A stretch of 64,000 nt of DNA from Pseudarcicella hirudinis (GTDB lineage Bacteria; Bacteroidota; Bacteroidia; Cytophagales; Spirosomataceae). The notes beneath the pieces are model-generated. The model was not told the origin of the DNA, searched no databases, and saw nothing but the letters and a program-made list of their open reading frames with translations. Position numbers and translations under genes: made by a program. Positions 46,764-55,530 of this stretch are shown here, one piece after another (position 1 is the stretch's first letter; each line of letters begins with the position of its first letter). The stretch spans positions 353,897 to 417,896 of the forward strand of contig NZ_FOXH01000005.1 in the NCBI RefSeq assembly GCF_900115665.1, given 5' to 3'.

Positions 46764-47465
46764 ATGAAAAATATCTTTTTCAAATTTCCATTTCATTTTG
46801 ATGAAACAAAGTTAGCTGAAGATTTAAGCAAATGTCTGAAAATTCAGTGGCCTGAACATTTTAATCAGCAGGATTTTGAGGGCAGCTGGACCAGTATTTC
46901 ACTCCGGTCTGCTTCCGGCAGAGAGAGTGACATCAGTGCTCATTATACAGAACAAGCTTATATTAACACACCTGTCTTGCAGGAATGCCATTATTTCAGA
47001 GAGATTATTGAGTCTTTTCAATGTGAAAAAGAAGCGGTACGGCTGCTGTCACTGGCAGCGGGAAGTGTTATTAAGGAACATACGGATGCTCATGCAGGAT
47101 ATGAATTTGGTTTTTTCAGAATCCATATTCCTATCCAGACTGTTCCAGATGTTTCATTTAAAGTCGGCGGGTATGAACTCCCTATGAAAAGCGGAGAGTG
47201 CTGGTATGCGGATTTTCACCTGCCTCACAGTGTTGAAAACAGAAGTAAAACCAACAGGGTGCATCTTATCATGGATTGCAAAAGAAATGAGTGGTCAGAT
47301 GAATTATTCGGGAAAGCTGGTTATGACTTTGAGGAAGAAAGGAAAAAGAACGAAATTCCGGCAGAAACCAAATTGCAAATGATTGAAGAATTATCCGGAA
47401 TTGATACCGAAGGTGCCAGAAACCTTATTGCTCAATTGAAGAAAGAAATAGCCCAAACTTCCTGA
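46764..47465 (+). CDS. Aspartyl/asparaginyl beta-hydroxylase-like dioxygenase
   Basis: The 233-aa protein has EHTDAHAGYEFGFFRIHIPI (HxD iron ligands around residue 115) and HSVENRSKTNRVHLIMD (second His and the 2-oxoglutarate Arg). These are the signatures of the Asp/Asn beta-hydroxylase family. A frame from a GTG at 46722 is open, but the ATG at 46764 is preferred. It lies 3 bases before a sulfotransferase gene, so the pair may modify the same molecule. Confidence 0.8.
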   Translation: MKNIFFKFPFHFDETKLAEDLSKCLKIQWPEHFNQQDFEGSWTSISLRSASGRESDISAHYTEQAYINTPVLQECHYFREIIESFQCEKEAVRLLSLAAGSVIKEHTDAHAGYEFGFFRIHIPIQTVPDVSFKVGGYELPMKSGECWYADFHLPHSVENRSKTNRVHLIMDCKRNEWSDELFGKAGYDFEEERKKNEIPAETKLQMIEELSGIDTEGARNLIAQLKKEIAQTS

Positions 47466-47468
47466 AAA

Positions 47469-48446
47469 ATGTATTCCAAACCCGATACCCATCCTTTACT
47501 CAACTGGATTCCATACCGGTTTGATAACAGCTCTGAAAAATTATCAATCAGGTGGCTCTATACCGAAAATATCAGCTTTACAGATCCGTTTTTTGATGAA
47601 ACGACCTTAAAATGCCTCGCTCTTGCTAATAATTCCAGAATATATACTACAATTTCAAATGCAGCATTACTGACAGAAGCCGCTAAAGAAATAGAACACC
47701 TTGAACCGGATGTTTTTATTTTCCACGTATCAAGATGTGGCTCAACACTCATTTCCCAGCTTTTAGGTTTAAATGAAGCCCATATTTCACTGGCAGAAGT
47801 TCCTTTTTTCGATGATATCTTAAGAAATCAGCAGCTTTCAGCCCCACAAAAAGAAGAATTGCTGAGTGCTGCCATCAAATTAATGGGACAGAAAAGAAAT
47901 GGTCAGGAGAAATCTCTGTTTATCAAACTCGACAGCTGGCATATCTTTTTCTATGAGATTTTCCGTAAACTCTATCCTGAAACGCCTTTTGTTCTGTTAT
48001 TCAGATCTCCGTTTGAGGTTTTGCAATCGCATATCAAACAACCCGGAATGCAGGCTGTGCAGCATGTAATTGAGCCGGAATTGTTCGGATTTGAGCCGGA
48101 ACATATCTCTGCCATGCCAATGGATCAATATACAGGATTGGTTTTAGAGCGGTATTTTCAGGTTTACCAGGATATTATTGAAAAAGATCCTAATGTTCTT
48201 CTGCTCAATTATCATGACGGAATTATGAATATTATCAGGGAAACAGCTCTTTTTGCCAACCTGACATTTGAGGAAAATGAACTGGAGGAAATGGAAAAAA
48301 GAAGTAGTTTTCATTCCAAATTCCCCGACCAGCCTTTTTCAGAAAAAATGCCGGCACCTCAGATTCCTTCATGGCTTCAAACGACTATGAATTTGTTTGA
48401 AGAATTGAAAAAACAGCAAAAAGACCTTGAAATCGCTAAAGATTAA
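47469..48446 (+). CDS. Sulfotransferase-family protein
   Basis: The 325-aa protein has FHVSRCGSTLISQLLG (PAPS 5'-phosphosulfate loop) and LLFRSPFEVLQSHI (3'-phosphate loop), plus FIKLDSWHIFF. Such enzymes transfer sulfate from PAPS. Directly after it, on the other strand, is APS kinase, which makes PAPS. The acceptor is unknown; candidates are a glycan or the product of the upstream hydroxylase. Confidence 0.8.
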   Translation: MYSKPDTHPLLNWIPYRFDNSSEKLSIRWLYTENISFTDPFFDETTLKCLALANNSRIYTTISNAALLTEAAKEIEHLEPDVFIFHVSRCGSTLISQLLGLNEAHISLAEVPFFDDILRNQQLSAPQKEELLSAAIKLMGQKRNGQEKSLFIKLDSWHIFFYEIFRKLYPETPFVLLFRSPFEVLQSHIKQPGMQAVQHVIEPELFGFEPEHISAMPMDQYTGLVLERYFQVYQDIIEKDPNVLLLNYHDGIMNIIRETALFANLTFEENELEEMEKRSSFHSKFPDQPFSEKMPAPQIPSWLQTTMNLFEELKKQQKDLEIAKD

Positions 48447-48954
48447 GTATAAAGTTGATCAGTTTTTGGGAAGATTCTTCAATATTTTCAAGATGGGAGT
48501 GAATAATCAGATCAGGGTTCGGAGGAATTTCATAAGTATCTCCGATTCCTGTGAGGTTATGCAGTTTTTCCGGATGACCTTCCGGCAAAGCTGCACGTCT
48601 GTAAAGGCCCTTGGTATCTCTTTCCTGCAAAGTCTCTAATTCACAATTTATCCAGACGGTTTTCGCCTGGTATTTTTCCCGCATTTCCTCCCGGACTTTA
48701 TCATAAGGATTAATTGCAGCAACAATAACAATAATTCCGTGATTCGAAAGCAGGCTGGCTACAAATGATAATCTTCTGATATTTTCATGACGATCTTCTT
48801 TAGAAAATCCTAAATCCTTACATAAAGTCTGCCGGAATACGTCTCCGTCAATGACTTCAACCTGATGCCCTTTTTGGGTAAGCGCTTTTTTTACCTGATT
48901 GGCTAAAGTACTTTTTCCTGCTCCTGAAAGACCCGTGAACTGAATAAATGGCAT
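48436..48954 (-). CDS. cysC: Adenylylsulfate (APS) kinase
   Basis: The 172-aa protein has GLSGAGKST (residues 8-16), IDGDVFRQTLCKDLGFSKED and PYDKVREEMREKY, typical of CysC. It phosphorylates APS to give PAPS. It converges with the sulfotransferase gene and overlaps its end by 11 bases, a striking pairing of donor synthesis with use. Confidence 0.95.
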   Translation of the reverse strand: MPFIQFTGLSGAGKSTLANQVKKALTQKGHQVEVIDGDVFRQTLCKDLGFSKEDRHENIRRLSFVASLLSNHGIIVIVAAINPYDKVREEMREKYQAKTVWINCELETLQERDTKGLYRRAALPEGHPEKLHNLTGIGDTYEIPPNPDLIIHSHLENIEESSQKLINFILNL

Positions 48955-49194
48955 AATTTTAAGAATAATTTCAACTTTATGGATTAATAATAAGTTTTCA
49001 AAGATACATTCTTTCGAAAAATGATTTGTACTGATTTTTCAGATTATTGCTTCGGGCGGATAATTCATCATTGAAATTTCAGAGGTCAGGAGTATCTTGC
49101 CTCAAAATTATTCTTTTTATATTTTAATACTTTATCCGTTTTTAAAAAACTAATGATTGCAGAAGCCTCGTTTCTGTTATCAGAACCCAATAAA

Positions 49195-50628
49195 ATGAAT
49201 CGCAGAACCTTTTTAGGCCATACCGCTATCAGTAGCCTGGGATTACTGGCCGCTACCTCTTCTGACATCCTGGCAGTAAATTCCTCCCCTGCATTTCCAA
49301 CAGTCCGTATTCCGGCTGATCAGAGAAAATTCAAAAGTCCGGCTGTAGAAGCAACTATTGAAAGGATGAAGAAAGTGATCAAAGACCAGGAACTTGCCTG
49401 GATGTTTGAAAACTGTTTTCCGAATACAATTGATACCACTGTCAATTTCAGTACCCTCAATGGTAAACCTGATACCTTTGTGATCACCGGAGATATTTTT
49501 GCCATGTGGCTTCGGGATAGCACTGCCCAGGTCTGGCCTTATTTACCTTTGATGAAGGAAGATCAGACTTTACAGCAGATGGTGGCAGGACTTATTAATC
49601 GTCAGACACATTGCATTCTGATTGATCCATATGCCAATGCTTTTTATGATAAACCAGGTCATAGCGAATGGTATAAGGATATCACTGATATGAAACCTGA
49701 ATTGCATGAGCGTAAATGGGAGCTTGACTCTCTTTGCTATACGATCAGGCTTGCTTATCATTACTGGAAAAAAACCGGCGATAATAGCCCTTTTGGAGAA
49801 GACTGGGCTAAAGCTTCTAAACTGATTCTCAAAACCTGCCGTGAGCAGCAAAGAAAAAACGGAAATGGTCCATATCATTTCGGCAGAGAAACAGCCTGGT
49901 CAACAGATACTGTTCCGGGTAACGGATACGGAAATCCTGCCAGACCTGTAGGACTGATTTACAGCACATTCCGTCCTTCAGATGATGCCACAATTTATCC
50001 GTTATTTATTCCGTCCAATTTCTTCGCTGTTACATCGTTCCGTCAGCTGGCAGAAATGTCAGAAAGTATTCTTAAGGATAAATCTTTTGCCGGAGAATGC
50101 AGAGCACTGGCATTGGAAGTAGAAAATGCCCTGAAAAAATATGCGGTTTATAATCATCCGAAATACGGAAAAATTTACGCTTTTGAAGTAGATGGATTCG
50201 GAAATCACTTATTAATGGATGACGCCGGTATTCCAAGTTTATTAGGCTTACCTTACTTGGGATGTTGCTCAACACAAGATCCTGTCTATCAGAATACCAG
50301 ACGTTTCGCCTTAAGTGAAGATAATCCTTATTTCTTTAAAGGAAAAGCAGGAGAAGGTCTCGGTAGTCCACATACCCTGGTAAATCAGATCTGGCCGATG
50401 GGAATTTTGTCGAGAGCGCTGACATCTGTCAGTGATGCAGAGATTCTGGCTCAATTGAAATTATTGAAAGCTACTCATGCCAGTACAGGTTTCATTCATG
50501 AGTCGTTCGACAAAGACAATCCTGAGAAATTCACCCGTAAATGGTTTGCCTGGGTAAATACCTTGTTTGGAGAGTGTATTCTGAAAATTGAAAAAGAACG
50601 CCCTCATTTATTGGCCAAAGTGTTATAG
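49195..50628 (+). CDS. GH125 exo-alpha-1,6-mannosidase
   Basis: From the ATG at 49195 it starts MNRRTFLGHTAISSLG, a Tat-type export signal. DTFVITGDIFAMWLRDSTAQ, NRQTHCILIDPYANAF, HERKWELDSLCYTIRLAYH and GLPYLGCCSTQDP follow, the GH125 (DUF1237) pattern. The Asp in the ERKWELDSLCY segment is probably the general acid. It should trim alpha-1,6-linked mannose from mannans or N-glycans. It is convergent with the metallophosphoesterase. Confidence 0.92.
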   Translation: MNRRTFLGHTAISSLGLLAATSSDILAVNSSPAFPTVRIPADQRKFKSPAVEATIERMKKVIKDQELAWMFENCFPNTIDTTVNFSTLNGKPDTFVITGDIFAMWLRDSTAQVWPYLPLMKEDQTLQQMVAGLINRQTHCILIDPYANAFYDKPGHSEWYKDITDMKPELHERKWELDSLCYTIRLAYHYWKKTGDNSPFGEDWAKASKLILKTCREQQRKNGNGPYHFGRETAWSTDTVPGNGYGNPARPVGLIYSTFRPSDDATIYPLFIPSNFFAVTSFRQLAEMSESILKDKSFAGECRALALEVENALKKYAVYNHPKYGKIYAFEVDGFGNHLLMDDAGIPSLLGLPYLGCCSTQDPVYQNTRRFALSEDNPYFFKGKAGEGLGSPHTLVNQIWPMGILSRALTSVSDAEILAQLKLLKATHASTGFIHESFDKDNPEKFTRKWFAWVNTLFGECILKIEKERPHLLAKVL

Positions 50629-50642
50629 AAGCCGGGCTACAA

Positions 50643-50691
50643 GACAAAAGAAGGAAGAGAAATTTTATTTTTTTCTCTTCCTTCTTTTGTC
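50643..50691. terminator. 20-bp bidirectional terminator
   Basis: GACAAAAGAAGGAAGAGAAA (50643-50662) pairs perfectly over 20 bp with 50672-50691, with a 9-nt AT-rich loop. It lies between two converging genes (stops at 50628 and 50711) and should stop both. Confidence 0.85.
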
Positions 50692-50710
50692 CTAAAAATA
50701 TTCCTAACCC

Positions 50711-51547
50711 TTAGCCGATCTTATTATAGTTTACCTGTTTCTGAGACGAAGGGTTCATCTGGTAAGTCAGAATTTCTCCGTTTTTCAAAATCTCCACGAT
50801 TCTGTAACCTCTGTAATCAGTTCCCCAGTTTCCTCCGAAATGGGCATCAAAGAAATAGTATTTACCATTATTTTCCTTTACCCCATCCTGGTCGTGGTCA
50901 TGCCCGTGAAAGACGCCTTTCAGATTTGCCTGGTTATCAAACATTTCAACCAATTCAGGACATGGGATAGCATTCTTTGTCCATGAAACAGGCGTAATAT
51001 GCATGAAAACAAATAATTCTTTCTCATTTTTGAATTTTGCCAATTCATTTCTTGTCCATTCCAGATCCGGGCAGATATATTTTCCTCCTTCATCAGCAGT
51101 ATTCAAAATCATAAAAGCTGTTCCTTTTTTCTTAAAGGAATGATGCAGAGAAATTCCCCAGGTTTTCTTCCAGGTTGGCTCATCAACTTTATCATGATTT
51201 CCATGAGAAACAAAATAAGGCATTTCCAATTGGTCAAAAACATTTTTTGCCTGCGGCAGAAATACCGGATTATCATGAAAAATATCACCGTTTATGACCG
51301 TAAAATCTATTCCTCTCTGCGCCTTTTCTCCATTAATCCAGGAAACCAATTCCAGATGTCGCTGCTCAAACTGAGTTTCAGGTTGTCCGAAATGCCCGTC
51401 GGAGGCAACTGCAAAACGCAATCTTACATCTTCCCTGGCCGGCATTTTAAAAGTATCAGAGGAAAAAGACTGAAGCATATTTCCCGCTCCGATCATAAAA
51501 ATACTTTTGAGACTCACATCTAAAAACGCTCTTCTCGAAAAATCCAT
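50711..51547 (-). CDS. Calcineurin-like metallophosphoesterase
   Basis: The 278-aa protein has ASDGHFG, INGDIFHDN, SHGNHDKVD, FVFMHITP and HGHDHDQDG, the five metal-site motifs of the family. The N-terminus (FSRRAFLDVSLKS) looks like a Tat or lipoprotein-type export signal. It lies 52 bases after an alkaline-phosphatase-like gene on the same strand, so the two probably form an operon. The substrate is unknown. Confidence 0.9.
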   Translation of the reverse strand: MDFSRRAFLDVSLKSIFMIGAGNMLQSFSSDTFKMPAREDVRLRFAVASDGHFGQPETQFEQRHLELVSWINGEKAQRGIDFTVINGDIFHDNPVFLPQAKNVFDQLEMPYFVSHGNHDKVDEPTWKKTWGISLHHSFKKKGTAFMILNTADEGGKYICPDLEWTRNELAKFKNEKELFVFMHITPVSWTKNAIPCPELVEMFDNQANLKGVFHGHDHDQDGVKENNGKYYFFDAHFGGNWGTDYRGYRIVEILKNGEILTYQMNPSSQKQVNYNKIG

Positions 51548-51599
51548 AGTTATATTCGATTAGGTAAAACTGAGATTACTTGACGATGTTTTTGTTTTC

Positions 51600-52838
51600 T
51601 TATTTTTTCTCCGGAATAATCCAGTAATTCAGGATATTATTCGCTCCTTCAAGCACAACTTTGTAAAAACCTGAAGGCATTACTTTGATATTAAATGATG
51701 CTTTTTGCTCAGAAGCTGCCACTGTACCCAGCAATTTATACGTGTCTGCTCTTCCTTCTGCAAAATGATTGGCAGTACTCAGCCAAACCTTTACATCTCC
51801 TTTATTTTCCAGGGCTTTCCAGCTTACTTCTATATTATCATCCTTTAAAAAAGCCTTTGGCTGAATAATTGAGATTTTATTAAGAAATGATACACCATCC
51901 AGTTCTACAGCACGCTCCCTTGGGATTTTCAGGGACATGAATTCAGCAATTGTTGGCATAATATCTACAATACCGGGCTCAAAATCATGGTAATATTTAT
52001 TCAGTTTCTTTGCATTGGTAACCATCCAGGTGGTTCTTTCACGATCAGATTGTCCTCCATGGTTTTTTCCGGTTTTTGCATCTCTTCCATGATCAGTTGT
52101 GATAATAATCAACCAGTCTTCTTTGAATTTATCTTTCCGGTATTCAACAGCATCCCAAACTCTTCCAACCTGATTATCAACATATTCTATTGCTTTTTGC
52201 TGTTGTTCGCTATCACCGAATTTATGTCCCATATCATCAGAATATTCCAGATAAACCCATGACAAATCCGGTGCATCTTTCTGAATACATTTTGCTGCTT
52301 CATCTGCTACTTTTTCATCGATGTGATGGATATACATACTTTGTTTATCATGCGGGAAAGCAGCGGTATCCAGTTCATAACCATCTGCAATAAAATCCAT
52401 TTTAAGATTCCCGGCTTCTGCAAGTGACTCTCCGATTAATTTGGTACGGTTGTCAGTCCAGGTAGAGAACACCGCTAATTTTTTTTGTGGCTGCTGAGTT
52501 CTCAGAAGTCTGAAAATATTCCAGTAATTATAATTTGGTGCTTTAATATCATTACCCCAGACATTATGTTTATTAACCCAGGTGCCGGTCAGTAAACTAT
52601 TATAACCTACTGCAGAAATAGTTGGCGTCTGCGAATAAGTATCTCTGCCTCCTCCTACATAGGCACGGGTATAACCTTCTTTTCCCGCAATTTTTCTTAG
52701 GTTTGGAGTAGGTGCCTTTTCAATCACATCTGCCGGAATACCATCAACGATGATAAAAACTACCTTTTTTTTCTGAGCATTTACCAGAACAGATGAAAAC
52801 AACAAGCACAAAATCAAGTGTAATTTTACTAAATTCAT
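51600..52838 (-). CDS. Alkaline-phosphatase-superfamily phosphodiesterase/pyrophosphatase
   Basis: From the ATG at 52838 there is a signal peptide (LILCLLFSSVLVNAQ). FIIVDGIPAD, a likely Thr nucleophile in QTPTISAVGYNSLLTG, YSDDMGHKFGD, TTDHGRD and NHGGQSD follow, the metal-binding set of the PF01663-type enzymes. The last 90 residues form a beta domain (Ig-like). The substrate could be a phosphodiester on a glycan or nucleotide. An upstream in-frame ATG at 52883 would disrupt the signal peptide. Confidence 0.88.
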   Translation of the reverse strand: MNLVKLHLILCLLFSSVLVNAQKKKVVFIIVDGIPADVIEKAPTPNLRKIAGKEGYTRAYVGGGRDTYSQTPTISAVGYNSLLTGTWVNKHNVWGNDIKAPNYNYWNIFRLLRTQQPQKKLAVFSTWTDNRTKLIGESLAEAGNLKMDFIADGYELDTAAFPHDKQSMYIHHIDEKVADEAAKCIQKDAPDLSWVYLEYSDDMGHKFGDSEQQQKAIEYVDNQVGRVWDAVEYRKDKFKEDWLIIITTDHGRDAKTGKNHGGQSDRERTTWMVTNAKKLNKYYHDFEPGIVDIMPTIAEFMSLKIPRERAVELDGVSFLNKISIIQPKAFLKDDNIEVSWKALENKGDVKVWLSTANHFAEGRADTYKLLGTVAASEQKASFNIKVMPSGFYKVVLEGANNILNYWIIPEKK

Positions 52839-53113
52839 AAATTTAATTTTTGTGTTAAAAGAAAGGATTTTTGCAAAATTCATTCAGGAATTGTTATATC
52901 CCGCATTTTCAATTTTACCATTTTGTTAAAACAAAGCCGGAAAACTTTATTTCAATGGCATTGAATTACATTATTTCTGCACAACGTATAAATGCTGTGC
53001 TCTATTTCATATGGATTATTCAGCGGTCAGAAAAAAGGTTACGGATAAGTAAAGAAACAGAATAAGTCTTAATTTCTCTTCCTCATTTCAGTATTTGGCA
53101 GAAGTGGTTGTTA

Positions 53114-53151
53114 GTGCAATCGTTTGCGCACAAATACACAACCGATTGCAC
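53114..53151. promoter_or_regulatory. LacI-type operator and inverted repeat
   Basis: TGCAATCGTTTGCG (53115-53128) fits the LacI-family operator form TGnAAnCGnTTnC. The site is part of a larger inverted repeat, GTGCAATCG (53114-53122) with CGATTGCAC (53143-53151). It lies in the 573-bp gap between the leftward phosphatase operon and the rightward sigma gene. No LacI-family gene is in the window. Apart from this site, the gap shows no other clear element. Confidence 0.6.
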
Positions 53152-53411
53152 ATTTTTTATTTCGTTATTCCCGTAAGAATTACTTTTATTCTAGAAAATT
53201 ACAAATTAGATTTATAAAGTTTTTAGAATTATTACATACATGTCTGTGAATGTAATGTTGTTTTCAAAGACGAAAAACAACATCCTCGAAACTTCATCAA
53301 TTATTTGAACTTACCACTATTCTCCACCGGTTTTCAAAAAATCTCGACTGGTTTATTCTTTTCGGGGTAAAAATTGTTGTAAAACCCGTAAATATACATT
53401 AAAAATATTCC

Positions 53412-54029
53412 GTGAAACTATCTCAATTATCTTCCCCTGTTTCTGATATTCAATTGTGGGAACAATTGAAGAACGGGAGTGAACTGGCTTTGGGAAAACT
53501 GATCAGGAAATATTTCAATCTTTTGCAGAATTATGGTTTCAAATTCATTAAAGATGAAGATTTTATCAAAGATTGTGTACAGGAGGTTTTTATAGAAATA
53601 TGGAATCGCAGGGATAATATTTCAATTCCGGAAAGCGTAAAGGCTTATTTATTAAGTTCGGTAAGAAAAAAGGTTTTGCGGGAAAGCTTTCGTCAGAAAA
53701 TCGTTCGTGATGAATTTGCCACTGATATTGAAAATAGCCTGAATTTTATTGAATTCTCCCCGGAATGGACCATTATTGAACAGGAAAGCCTTTCAGAAAT
53801 GACCCAAAAAGTCTCTGAATTACTAAACCAGCTTCCTAAACGGCAAAGAGAGGTGATTTATCTGCGTTTTTACCAAAATCTTGAAAGAGATGAAATCGCT
53901 CAGATTATGGAATTAAATCCTCAATCAGTCTCTAATCATTTACAGGCTGCCTTTAAAACTTTCCGGGAAAACTGGACTGGATTCGTGCTTCTCCTGCATC
54001 TGATTTCGACAGGTAAAATATTTTTTTAA
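53412..54029 (+). CDS. ECF sigma factor, FecI type
   Basis: The 205-aa protein has sigma-70 region 2 (YGFKFIKDEDFIKDCVQEVF) and region 4 (LPKRQREVIYLRFYQNLERD). The start is GTG at 53412. It probably directs transcription of the SusC/SusD operon when released by the FecR-type partner 75 bases downstream. Confidence 0.92.
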   Translation: MKLSQLSSPVSDIQLWEQLKNGSELALGKLIRKYFNLLQNYGFKFIKDEDFIKDCVQEVFIEIWNRRDNISIPESVKAYLLSSVRKKVLRESFRQKIVRDEFATDIENSLNFIEFSPEWTIIEQESLSEMTQKVSELLNQLPKRQREVIYLRFYQNLERDEIAQIMELNPQSVSNHLQAAFKTFRENWTGFVLLLHLISTGKIFF

Positions 54030-54104
54030 TTTTTTTCAGAAAAACAAGTATCCGGCACCGACTTTCGCCATCCTTAATATGAATCCCTGAAAAGGACACC
54101 GGTA

Positions 54105-55196
54105 ATGAAGATTGATTATCATAAATATAATTTTGAAGACTTCGCCCGTGACGAATCATTTCGTCAGTGGATAATATATCGTGATAGCCAGGCTGAGGCA
54201 TTCTGGTTGGAGTGGATGATTGAAAATCCCGGGTTTGAGTCAAAAATTAATCTGGCAAGGGCATTTCTGTACGCCCTGGAAGAAAAAGACACCAGCCTTG
54301 GCAATTCAGAACTCGATGCTGTGGCAGATGAAATTATCCTGGAGCATAAACCTAAGCGGATACCATTCCTGAAAAGCAGTATATTCAGATGGGCTGCTTC
54401 CGTTCTTCTCATTGCCGGTATGGGAGTTACGGCTTTTTATTTCTTCAAACCCCTGACTGACAAAAGTTTGAGTACACTTGAAAAAATCAGTCCGGTTCTG
54501 ATTGAAAATTATATTGAAAAGGCCAATAATTCTGATAAAACCCAGGAAATCAAACTGGAGGACGGCAGTAATATCACCTTATATCCAAAAAGTAAAATCC
54601 GTTATCCAAAGGTTTTTACCCTGAAAAAAAGAGAAGTTTATCTGGCAGGCCAGGCCTTTTTTAATATTGCCAAAAATCCTAAACGCCCTTTCTGGGTTTA
54701 TACCAGTCATATTTCTACACAGGTACTCGGCACAAGTTTCATGATAAAAGCCAACGAAAATGCCAAAGATGTAAAAGTGGAAGTAAAAACCGGAAAAGTC
54801 TCAGTTTATACCCTGAAAGATCTGGAAGAAAGACATGAGAAACAGCAGGTTGAACTGGCCGGAATAATCCTTACACCCAACCAACAGGCTTCTTATTCCA
54901 AAAATGATGATCGCCTGATCAAATCTATTGTAGATCACCCGGATAAACTGGATTCAGCTCCGGCCGAAGAACTGCATTTTTCAGAAACACGGATCAGCAA
55001 AGTATTTGATCAGCTCGAACGTACATACGGGCTTACTATTATCTACGACTCCAATAATATGAAGGACTGTTTTCTGACAGCCAATTTTGAAAATGAATCT
55101 CTTTTTGAAAAACTGAATCTCATCTGTAAAGTCACGCACTCCAGTTATGAGATTTCCGACGCACAGATTATCATACACAGTAACGGTTGCGAATAA
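54105..55196 (+). CDS. FecR-type anti-sigma factor
   Basis: The 363-aa protein has a cytoplasmic N-terminal domain and a transmembrane helix (IFRWAASVLLIAGMGVTAFY, about residue 88). The FecR domain follows (NITLYPKSKIRYPKVF, FWVYTSHISTQVLGTSFM), then a C-terminal STN-like domain (ISKVFDQLERTYGLTIIYDS). It relays a signal from the SusC N-terminal domain to the sigma factor. Confidence 0.92.
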   Translation: MKIDYHKYNFEDFARDESFRQWIIYRDSQAEAFWLEWMIENPGFESKINLARAFLYALEEKDTSLGNSELDAVADEIILEHKPKRIPFLKSSIFRWAASVLLIAGMGVTAFYFFKPLTDKSLSTLEKISPVLIENYIEKANNSDKTQEIKLEDGSNITLYPKSKIRYPKVFTLKKREVYLAGQAFFNIAKNPKRPFWVYTSHISTQVLGTSFMIKANENAKDVKVEVKTGKVSVYTLKDLEERHEKQQVELAGIILTPNQQASYSKNDDRLIKSIVDHPDKLDSAPAEELHFSETRISKVFDQLERTYGLTIIYDSNNMKDCFLTANFENESLFEKLNLICKVTHSSYEISDAQIIIHSNGCE

Positions 55197-55530
55197 TTTC
55201 GCTTTCCGGAATCCCTCTGCCCTCCTATTTTTCATGATATAGTGCAAAATGCGCAAAATTCTGCGTATAGTGAATTTCCTATTCCTCTGTCTTAAATAAT
55301 TTGATATTTTTTTTACAAAAAATTAAATAAAAACAAGTATCAAAAGACAATTCTCACCATCTCATAATTGAATTCAAAGAAGCCGGCTCAATTTCTTTTA
55401 TCATTCACATTTAACAGAATACATATGATATAAAAAGGGAAGCTCTCCTTATCATTATCGGAAAGACCTCAACATATGAGATATTTCCTCAAAACTCTAT
55501 AAGATTTATTCAATTTTAACTTGAAAAAAA
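55197..55530. other. 334-bp region ahead of susC-like gene
   Basis: The stretch is AT-rich and contains no gene. No clean TTG-n20-TAnnTTTG promoter or strong hairpin is visible. If the FecI-type sigma acts here its promoter is of an unknown form. Confidence 0.5.
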
